In this document: one piece after another, positions 58,363 to 64,000 of the stretch
How the letters are laid out: each line of letters opens with the position of its first letter
How positions within the stretch are numbered: position 1 is the stretch's first letter
Origin: Micromonospora fulviviridis
GTDB lineage: Bacteria; Actinomycetota; Actinomycetes; Mycobacteriales; Micromonosporaceae
Direction of reading: 5' to 3'
Length of the DNA: 64,000 nucleotides
NCBI RefSeq assembly: GCF_014648395.1
Contig: NZ_BMRA01000003.1
Coordinates: 444,211 to 508,210 of the forward strand
Position numbers and translations under genes: made by a program
Notes under the pieces: generated by a model
The model's input: the letters and a program-made list of their open reading frames with translations, nothing else
The model's database searches: none
Told to the model about the DNA's origin: nothing

Positions 58363-58574
58363 TGGCCGGGGCCGGCTCGGCTGCTGCGGCGACCCCGAGT
58401 CAGAAGGCGGCGAACAGCTGATCAGCCTCCCGCCCGCGCTGAGCAGATCGACGCGCGATGGCTCATCGGCGCGGGTTGACGCGGGCGCCACGTGACGAGG
58501 TGTCCTGAGCCACTTCAGCCAGGATGGGTCGGCTCCCCGCGAGCATGGGACGGCCTCGCCCGTAGGCTTTTGGG

Positions 58575-59177
58575 ATGGCCGGTGTGCGGGTGAGTCGGGT
58601 GGAGCGAGGGCCGGGGCGTCCCCGGGAGGAGCGCGTCACCGGCGCGGTCCTGTCGGCGGTGCTGGACCTGGTGGCTGAGAAGGGCCTGGACGCCGTAACC
58701 ATGGACGCAGTGGCCGCTCGCGCCGGAGTGAGCAAGCCCGCCATCTACCGGCGCTGGCCGGGCAAGCACGATCTGCTCATCGCGGCGGCCGAGACTCGCA
58801 TCGGGACGCTCGCCGTGCCGGATCTGGGAGACTTCCGCGCCGAACTGCGGGCGGTGCTGGACGCGCGTCTGGAGGCCTACCGGATCCCGGGGACGGCCCG
58901 GTTGCTGGCGGGCCTGATCGCCGCGTCGGAGGAGGGTGGCGAGGTGCGCGGCGCGTACCAGCGGTATGTCACTCGAATCATGGGTGAGACGCGGAAGATC
59001 CTGGAGCGCGGGATCGCCCGCGGTGATGTGCGTGCCGGGGTCGACGTCCGGACCGCGGCCACGCTGGTGGCGGCACCGATGATCTTCCGCCTGGTGATCG
59101 AGCAGCAGCTGCCCGACGAGCGCTTCGCTGCGGACGTGGCCGACCTGGTCGCCCGCGCGGTGGGCTCGCCGGCCTGA
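58575..59177 (+). CDS. TetR-family transcriptional regulator
   Basis: The protein has 200 residues from ATG 58575. The HTH is VTMDAVAARAGVSKPAIYRR, followed by WPGKHDLLIAAA, the typical TetR start. A helical ligand domain follows and a C-terminal TetR_C-like region (AATLVAAPMIFRLVIEQQLP). It lies inside the island between the sulfatase and the transporter. Two near-identical motifs at 54542 and 59238 are the best candidates for its operators, which would make the island inducible by alkyl sulfate, alcohol or acyl-CoA. This is inferred. Confidence 0.93.
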   Translation: MAGVRVSRVERGPGRPREERVTGAVLSAVLDLVAEKGLDAVTMDAVAARAGVSKPAIYRRWPGKHDLLIAAAETRIGTLAVPDLGDFRAELRAVLDARLEAYRIPGTARLLAGLIAASEEGGEVRGAYQRYVTRIMGETRKILERGIARGDVRAGVDVRTAATLVAAPMIFRLVIEQQLPDERFAADVADLVARAVGSPA

Positions 59178-59237
59178 CCCGCTCCCGCGACCTGGGCTTT
59201 CGGGTTTTCTGGCGCAGGCCCTTGCCCCGGCGTTCGC

Positions 59238-59260
59238 CAATAACGATACTGCCCGTAACG
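59238..59260. promoter_or_regulatory. Candidate TetR operator before the MFS transporter gene
   Basis: CAATAACGATACTGC, then CC and GTAACG, matches 54542-54564 with three differences. CGATAC and GTAACG form an imperfect inverted repeat. It lies 60 bp after the tetR stop and 86 bp before the chosen start of the transporter. Confidence 0.65.
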
Positions 59261-59346
59261 AATGTCGCGTGCCGGAGGTCACACGGGCGTCCCGCTCTCC
59301 TGAACCGTCCGGCTCGCCCCACCCCTGCAGCCTCCGCGGAGCCACC

Positions 59347-60663
59347 GTGACCGACACCGAAGTCGCACCCGCAACGCCCGCATGCCCATCCGGGAGGACG
59401 CGTGACAGCCGGCGCCGCGCCTGGACCGTCACCGCCCTGCTCGTCGTCTTCATGATGATCAACTTCGCCGACAAGTCCATCCTGGGTCTGGCGGCCGAGC
59501 CGATCCGGGACGACCTGGGCCTGTCCGCGACCCAGTTCGGTATCGCCAACAGCGCCTTCTTCCTGCTCTTCTCCATCTTCGGTGCCGTCGGCGGGCTGCT
59601 CGCCGACCGGATTCCGCCCCGGTGGCTGCTGCTGGGGATGGTCGCTCTCTGGTCGGTGTCCCAGGCGCCCATGGCGCTCGGCGCGGGCGTCGCCATGCTG
59701 TTCGCTTCCCGGATCGTGCTCGGCGCCGCGGAAGGGCCCGCCTTCCCCGTCGCCCAGCAGACCGCCCTGTCCTGGTTCCCCGACCAGCGGCGCAACCTGC
59801 CCAGCGCCCTTATCACCGCCGGCACCACGCTCGGCGTAGTGATCGCCGCTCCCGGGCTGACCTGGGTGGTCGCCGAGCACGGCTGGCGAGCAGCGTTCGC
59901 CGTGGTCGCCGTCGCCGGCGCGCTGTGGGCGCTGGTGTGGGCCTTCGCCGGCGGGGAGGGCACACACGCGGTCGGCACCGAGACCGACGCACCCGTGGCG
60001 GCCGCGACCGGCTCCGAGCCCGCCCGGGGCAACGTCAGCTACCGTCGCATCCTCGGAACCCGCTCCTGGATCGGCGTCACCGCCGCCTACTTCAGCACCT
60101 ACTGGATGGTTGCCCTCGTGGTGGCGTGGCTGCCCTCGTACCTGCACGACGGGCTGGCCTACTCCACCACCACCTCGGCGAACCTGGTGGCGCTGCTCTG
60201 GGCCGTCAACGCGGTGGCGCTGCTGGCCCAGGCCGGGCTGACCGGATGGCTGCTGCGGCGCGGGATCACCAGCCGCTGGGCCCGCGCCCGGGTCGGCGGC
60301 ATCACCCTCATCGTCAGCGCGGCCGGCTGCCTGGCCCTGACCGCCAGCCACGGCGGCCCGCTCACCGTGCTGCTCCTGATCGCCGGGTTCGGTATCTGCG
60401 GGGTGATGGCGAGCATCGCGGTCACGACCGTGGCCGAACTCGCCCCGGCCGAGCGCCGTGGTGGCGCCCTCGGCCTCATGAACGGGGTCGTGACCACCGC
60501 GGGCCTGATCGCCCCCATCCTGGTCGGCCGCCTCGTCGACACCCAGGGCACCGCCGGGTACGGCACCGCCGTCCTGGTCTCCGGGGTCGTGCTCCTGCTG
60601 GGCGGGCTGGCCGCCGTCACCCTCGTCGACGCCGACCGGGACAAGCACCGCCTGGCACGCTGA
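59347..60663 (+). CDS. Major facilitator superfamily transporter
   Basis: From GTG 59347 (GGAG six bases upstream) the protein has 438 residues. A start at 59269 would begin only eight bases after the operator motif, so it is unlikely. Twelve membrane helices are visible, with the MFS loop motif GLLADRIPPRWLL after helix 2, and a central cytoplasmic loop near residue 205. The start WTVTALLVVFMMINFADKSI, LGLAAEPIRDDLGLSATQFG resembles anion:cation symporters that carry organic acids. In this island import of alkyl sulfate or export of a product are possible. Confidence 0.92.
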   Translation: MTDTEVAPATPACPSGRTRDSRRRAWTVTALLVVFMMINFADKSILGLAAEPIRDDLGLSATQFGIANSAFFLLFSIFGAVGGLLADRIPPRWLLLGMVALWSVSQAPMALGAGVAMLFASRIVLGAAEGPAFPVAQQTALSWFPDQRRNLPSALITAGTTLGVVIAAPGLTWVVAEHGWRAAFAVVAVAGALWALVWAFAGGEGTHAVGTETDAPVAAATGSEPARGNVSYRRILGTRSWIGVTAAYFSTYWMVALVVAWLPSYLHDGLAYSTTTSANLVALLWAVNAVALLAQAGLTGWLLRRGITSRWARARVGGITLIVSAAGCLALTASHGGPLTVLLLIAGFGICGVMASIAVTTVAELAPAERRGGALGLMNGVVTTAGLIAPILVGRLVDTQGTAGYGTAVLVSGVVLLLGGLAAVTLVDADRDKHRLAR

Positions 60664-60833
60664 CGGGCCCCGGCGGCGGGGCTGGTCGCCCGGGCCGCCA
60701 CAGCGACACCCCATGCGGTGCCGTCGTTTCGATCGCGGCCCGGCCAATGAGCGCCGTTACGGCCAGCATCCGCTGGGCGCCGCAGCCGCCGACCCACCGT
60801 CCATCCATCCGCACGAAACAGGGAGACCTGGTC

Positions 60834-62318
60834 ATGACCAACCTTGCCCAGAACCTGGCCGCCTCGGCGGCCCGCGACGGCGCCGCTCCCGCCATCCGGC
60901 TCGGCGACGCGGTGCTGTCGTTCGCCCAGCTCGACGAGGCGAGCGCCCGGGTGGCCGGGCTGCTGCGCGACCGCGGCGTGCAGCCCGGCGACCGGGTCGG
61001 CATCATGTTGCCCAACGTGCCGCAGTTCGCCGCCGCGTACTACGGCATCCTGCGCGCCGGCGCGGTGGTGGTGCCGATGAACGTGCTGCTCAAGTCGCGT
61101 GAGGTGGCGTTCTACCTGGGCGATTCGCAGGCCAAGGTGGTGCTGGCCTGGCACGGGTTCGCCGAGGACGCCACGGCTGGCGCGGCCACGGCCGGGACCG
61201 AGTGTGTGCTGGTGACGCCGGGCCCGTTCGAGACCCTGCTGGCGGAGATCACGCCGCAGGTCGGGGTAGTCGAGCGCGACGGAAGCGACACCGCCGTCAT
61301 CCTGTACACCTCCGGCACCACAGGCACGCCCAAGGGCGCCGAGCTGACCCACGCCAACCTCACCCGCAACGCCGAGGTCGCGATCGATTTGCTCACGCTG
61401 ACGGCCGGCGACGTCGTGCTGGGGGCTCTCCCGCTGTTCCACTCGTTCGGGCAGACCTGTGGGCTCAATGCCGCGGTCGCCGGCGGGGCCTGCCTGGCGC
61501 TGGTGCCGCGCTTCGACCCGCAGGCGGTGCTCGACACGATCCACCACCACCGGGTGACGATCTTTGAGGGCGTGCCGACCATGTACGTCGCGCTGCTGAC
61601 CTACCCGGAGCGGGCCAGGTCCGACGTGGACAGCCTGCGGCTGTGCGTGTCGGGCGGGGCGGCTCTGCCGGTGGAGGTGCTGCGGGCGTTCGAGGCCGAG
61701 TTCGGCTGCATCGTGCTGGAGGGCTACGGGCTGTCGGAGACCTCGCCGATCGTGTCGTTCAACCACGCCGACCGCGAGCGCAAGGCCGGGTCGATCGGCA
61801 CGCCCGTTGCCGGGGTGGAGATGGCGCTGCGCGATGTCGAGAACGGCGTCGGTGAGATCGTGATCCGCGGCCACAACATCATGAAGGGGTACTGGGGCCG
61901 GTCGGACGCGACCGCGGAGGCGATCGACGCGGACGGCTGGTTCCGTTCCGGTGACCTGGGTCGCATGGACGACGAGGGCTACTTCTTCATCGTCGACCGT
62001 AAGAAGGGCATGATCATCCGTGGTGGGTACAACGTGTACCCACGTGAGGTCGAGGAGTTGCTGTACGAGCACCCGGCGGTGCGTGAGGCGGCCGTCATCG
62101 GCATCCCGCACGCGGAGCTGGGCGAGGAGATCTGTGCGGCGGTCGCGCTGAAGGACGGCGCCACGGCAACCGCCGAGGAGCTGCGCGAGCACGTGAAGGC
62201 GCAGGCGGCGGCGTACAAGTACCCGCGGCACGTGTGGATCGTTGACGAGCTGCCGAAGTCGCCCACCGGCAAGATCCTCAAGCGGGGGATCGAGGCCCCG
62301 GCCGACCTGGTCGCGTAG
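60834..62318 (+). CDS. Long-chain fatty-acid CoA ligase (AMP-forming)
   Basis: The protein has 494 residues from ATG 60834, with GGGAG upstream. Adenylation motifs: YTSGTTGTPKGAELTH, GYGLSETSPIVSFNHADRE, DGWFRSGDLGRMDDEGY, DRKKGMIIRGGYNVYPREVE, and the catalytic Lys in SPTGKILKRGIE. Its length and motifs match medium to long-chain FadD proteins. It would activate the fatty acid formed from the alkyl alcohol for beta-oxidation. It ends before a run of CCCGA repeats and a hairpin terminator. Confidence 0.95.
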   Translation: MTNLAQNLAASAARDGAAPAIRLGDAVLSFAQLDEASARVAGLLRDRGVQPGDRVGIMLPNVPQFAAAYYGILRAGAVVVPMNVLLKSREVAFYLGDSQAKVVLAWHGFAEDATAGAATAGTECVLVTPGPFETLLAEITPQVGVVERDGSDTAVILYTSGTTGTPKGAELTHANLTRNAEVAIDLLTLTAGDVVLGALPLFHSFGQTCGLNAAVAGGACLALVPRFDPQAVLDTIHHHRVTIFEGVPTMYVALLTYPERARSDVDSLRLCVSGGAALPVEVLRAFEAEFGCIVLEGYGLSETSPIVSFNHADRERKAGSIGTPVAGVEMALRDVENGVGEIVIRGHNIMKGYWGRSDATAEAIDADGWFRSGDLGRMDDEGYFFIVDRKKGMIIRGGYNVYPREVEELLYEHPAVREAAVIGIPHAELGEEICAAVALKDGATATAEELREHVKAQAAAYKYPRHVWIVDELPKSPTGKILKRGIEAPADLVA

Positions 62319-62343
62319 CCCGACCCGACCCGACCCGACCCGA
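62319..62343 (+). repeat. Five tandem CCCGA repeats
   Basis: Five perfect copies of CCCGA start directly after the FadD stop, followed by CCCGC. It is a short simple repeat, probably neutral and length-variable. Confidence 0.9.
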
Positions 62344-62362
62344 CCCGCTCCGGCTTCCGGAT

Positions 62363-62399
62363 ACCGTCGCCTGCCGTCGGCAGGACGGCAGGCGACGGT
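62363..62399 (+). terminator. Hairpin terminator after the acyl-CoA ligase
   Basis: ACCGTCGCCTGCCGTC at 62363-62378 pairs perfectly with 62384-62399 around GGCAG. No U-tract. The aldehyde dehydrogenase beyond it therefore needs readthrough or its own promoter in 62400-62521. Confidence 0.8.
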
Positions 62400-62521
62400 C
62401 TGATCGCTGCGCACTGCAGAAGACCCGGACCCGACCGCCGCACCGTCCGCCGGATGCGGGGCCGACCGGACCGACCGAGCACGCCGCACCGCCGACCTTC
62501 GCCGACAAGGACGTCGCCCTG

Positions 62522-64000
62522 ATGAGCATCAGCCCCACCGTCACCGCCCGACTCGACCAGATGATCGCCGAGCTCTCCGACGGCGAGCGCGGCTGGGCCC
62601 GCGAGTCGCTCGCCTCCCGCCGCGCCCTGCTGCTGCAGGTGCACGCCAACGTCGCCGCCCACGCCGACGAATGGGTACGCGTCGCCGCTGCCATCAAGCA
62701 GTTGCCCGCCGGCTCCCCGATACTCGGCGAGGAATGGATCAGCGGCCCGTGGGCGGTCCTGGGGTACATGCCTGCGCTGGCCGAGACGCTGACCCGCCTC
62801 GAGCAAGGCCGTGACCTGCTGGCCGGGTGCCCGATCGGAGCCGCGCCCGGTGGCCGAGTCACCGTCGGCGTGCTGCCGTACAACGTCTTCGACCGGCTGC
62901 TGCTCAGCGGCTTCCGGGCCGAGGTGTGGATGCAGCCCGGCGTCACCGAGGAGGAGACCCGCGAGCACGCCGGTCTGGGCCTGCGCGCCCCCGCGCAGAC
63001 GGCCGGCGTTGCCGTGGTCATGGGCGCCGGCAACATCTTCTCGATCGCCCCGCTGGACGTGCTCTACCAGCTGTACGCGTACAACCGCGTGGTCCTGCTC
63101 AAGCTCAACCCGGTCACTGACCCGCTGCTGCCGGTGTTCGAGGCGGTGTTCGCCCCGTTCATCGACCGCGGCTACCTGCGCATCGTCACCGGCGACGCGC
63201 AGGTCGGCGACCACCTGGTGACCCACGAGGGTGTCGACGCCGTACACATCACCGGCAGCGAAGCCACCCACGACGCGATCGTCTGGGGCGCGGGGGAGGC
63301 GGGCGCCGCGGCGAAGGCCGTGGGAACCCCACGGCTGGACAAGCCGATCACCAGCGAACTCGGCGGGGTGTCCCCGGCCATCGTGGTGCCCGGCCGCTGG
63401 TCCAAGGCGGACATCCGCTTCCAGGCCGAGCACATCGCCACCCAGCGCCTGCACAACAGCGGCTTCAACTGCATCGCTGCCCAGATCGTCATTGTCAGCA
63501 GCGACTGGCCGCAGAAGCAGGAGTTCCTCACCGCGCTTCGCGCCGCCTTCAGCAACGCGCCCGCCCGCCCCGCCTGGTATCCCGGCTGCGACCTGCGGGT
63601 GGCCGACGCGCGGCGGGCGCACCCGCACTTCGAGGCCGTCGGCGGCACCGCCGAGCGCACCGTGCTGTGGGGCTTGGACCTCGGCGACGATGCGGAGTCC
63701 GCGTTCGGCGCCGAGTACTTCGGCCCGGTCCTCGGCGTCGCCGAGCTGCCCGGCACGGGCCTGGAGTTCCTCAACGCCGCGGTCGACGCCGCCAACGAGC
63801 GCATGCACGGCACGCTGGGCGCCAACCTGGTGATCGACTCCCGCACGCAGCGACAGCTGGCCGCGCGCCTGCGCGAGAGCATTGCCCGGCTGCGCTACGG
63901 CACCATCGGCGTCAACGCCTGGACCGGCGTGGGCTACCTGACGGCCCGCGCCACCTGGGGAGCCCTTCCCGGGCATACGCTCGACGACATCCAAAGCGGC
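62522..64000 (+). CDS. Aldehyde dehydrogenase family protein, cut by the right edge
   Basis: From ATG 62522 the frame is open to the window end, giving 493 residues, so the protein is nearly complete. Seen are the NAD-pocket region GVAVVMGAGNIFSIAPLDVL, the TGS motif in AVHITGSEATHDAIVWGAG, the ELGG motif with general-base Glu (ITSELGGVSPAIVV), the likely catalytic Cys in LHNSGFNCIAAQIVIVSS, and a late FGAEYFGPVLGVAELPG. An N-terminal helical extension resembles coniferyl/fatty aldehyde dehydrogenase relatives. It probably oxidises the fatty aldehyde made by the GMC oxidase to the acid used by the FadD next to it. Confidence 0.9.
   Translation, partial: MSISPTVTARLDQMIAELSDGERGWARESLASRRALLLQVHANVAAHADEWVRVAAAIKQLPAGSPILGEEWISGPWAVLGYMPALAETLTRLEQGRDLLAGCPIGAAPGGRVTVGVLPYNVFDRLLLSGFRAEVWMQPGVTEEETREHAGLGLRAPAQTAGVAVVMGAGNIFSIAPLDVLYQLYAYNRVVLLKLNPVTDPLLPVFEAVFAPFIDRGYLRIVTGDAQVGDHLVTHEGVDAVHITGSEATHDAIVWGAGEAGAAAKAVGTPRLDKPITSELGGVSPAIVVPGRWSKADIRFQAEHIATQRLHNSGFNCIAAQIVIVSSDWPQKQEFLTALRAAFSNAPARPAWYPGCDLRVADARRAHPHFEAVGGTAERTVLWGLDLGDDAESAFGAEYFGPVLGVAELPGTGLEFLNAAVDAANERMHGTLGANLVIDSRTQRQLAARLRESIARLRYGTIGVNAWTGVGYLTARATWGALPGHTLDDIQSG

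Noticed and set aside
62319..62343. CCCGA repeats considered as a CRISPR-like or phase-variation tract
   Set aside because: Five copies of a 5-base unit after a stop codon, with no spacers and not inside or before a start; a simple repeat is enough.
1..64000. Search by eye for tRNA, rRNA, CRISPR arrays and integrase-linked att sites
   Set aside because: No cloverleaf with a conserved T-loop, no spaced direct repeats and no integrase gene were found; a covariance-model scan would be needed to exclude small RNAs.

Overview
The window is very G+C-rich DNA with strong G/C preference at third codon positions, GTG as a frequent start, SARP/BTAD regulators, a mycothiol-type TIGR03086 protein and long hairpin terminators mostly lacking U-tracts. 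This points to a filamentous actinobacterium, probably Micromonosporaceae (Micromonospora-like). The genus is an inference from gene content, not a database result. I saw no rRNA, tRNA or CRISPR array.

Layout. (1) 1-7.5 kb: the start of a contractile-injection tail sheath gene running off the left edge, then a small ORF and an ltrA gene enclosed by CTAG-flanked inverted repeats with a dead IS701-like transposase tail, two small unknown genes, two convergent BTAD/SARP-type regulators, a TraR/DksA protein behind an intrinsic-terminator-like leader, a hydrolase and a GNAT acetyltransferase. (2) 7.6-15 kb: a DUF4326 pair, then a LacI regulator divergent from large secreted proteins (LamG-like, sugar dehydrogenase-like, ThuA), with three near-identical LacI operators between them. 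(3) 15-22 kb: a DUF4132 protein overlapping a small protein with a MoaD/ubiquitin-like Gly-Gly tail, a decayed secreted-protein gene, a tandem YciI protein, a broken glycerate kinase joined to a duplicated sugar-dehydrogenase tail, cspA and small unknown genes. (4) 22-31.6 kb: a seven-gene catabolic operon (ABC transporter, Gfo/Idh/MocA oxidoreductase, DUF993 aldolase-like protein, TIM-barrel isomerase, glycerate kinase) divergent from lacI plus an enolase-superfamily gene, with operators between. (5) 31.6-36.7 kb: TIGR03086, SRPBCC and ArsR genes, gamma-glutamyltransferase, a DHFR-like reductase and an SDR. (6) 36.8-44.9 kb: a second secreted sugar-processing set, all on the minus strand: two exported TIM-barrel proteins, a 1150-residue ThuA-dehydrogenase-PKD-CBM fusion behind a LacI operator, and a dehydrogenase-PKD protein. 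(7) 45-54 kb: YciI, DinB, FadD15-like ligase, YcxB-like protein, a beta-propeller-like lipoprotein, DUF2809 and a 943-residue RING-type protein of the MXAN_6230/SCO0854 kind. (8) 54.5-64 kb: a plus-strand island of GMC oxidoreductase, alkylsulfatase, TetR, MFS transporter, acyl-CoA ligase and aldehyde dehydrogenase (cut by the right edge).

How the parts fit. Regions 2, 4 and 6 share LacI operators with an AAGCGCTT core and look like one carbohydrate regulon: exported proteins oxidise or isomerise sugars or glycosides outside the cell, and the internal operon imports and breaks down an acid or polyol down to glycerate, which is phosphorylated. Region 8 reads as a complete alkyl-sulfate route: sulfatase to alcohol, GMC oxidase to aldehyde, aldehyde dehydrogenase to acid, ligase to acyl-CoA. 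Two members share a palindrome-like motif that is the best candidate for the TetR operator.
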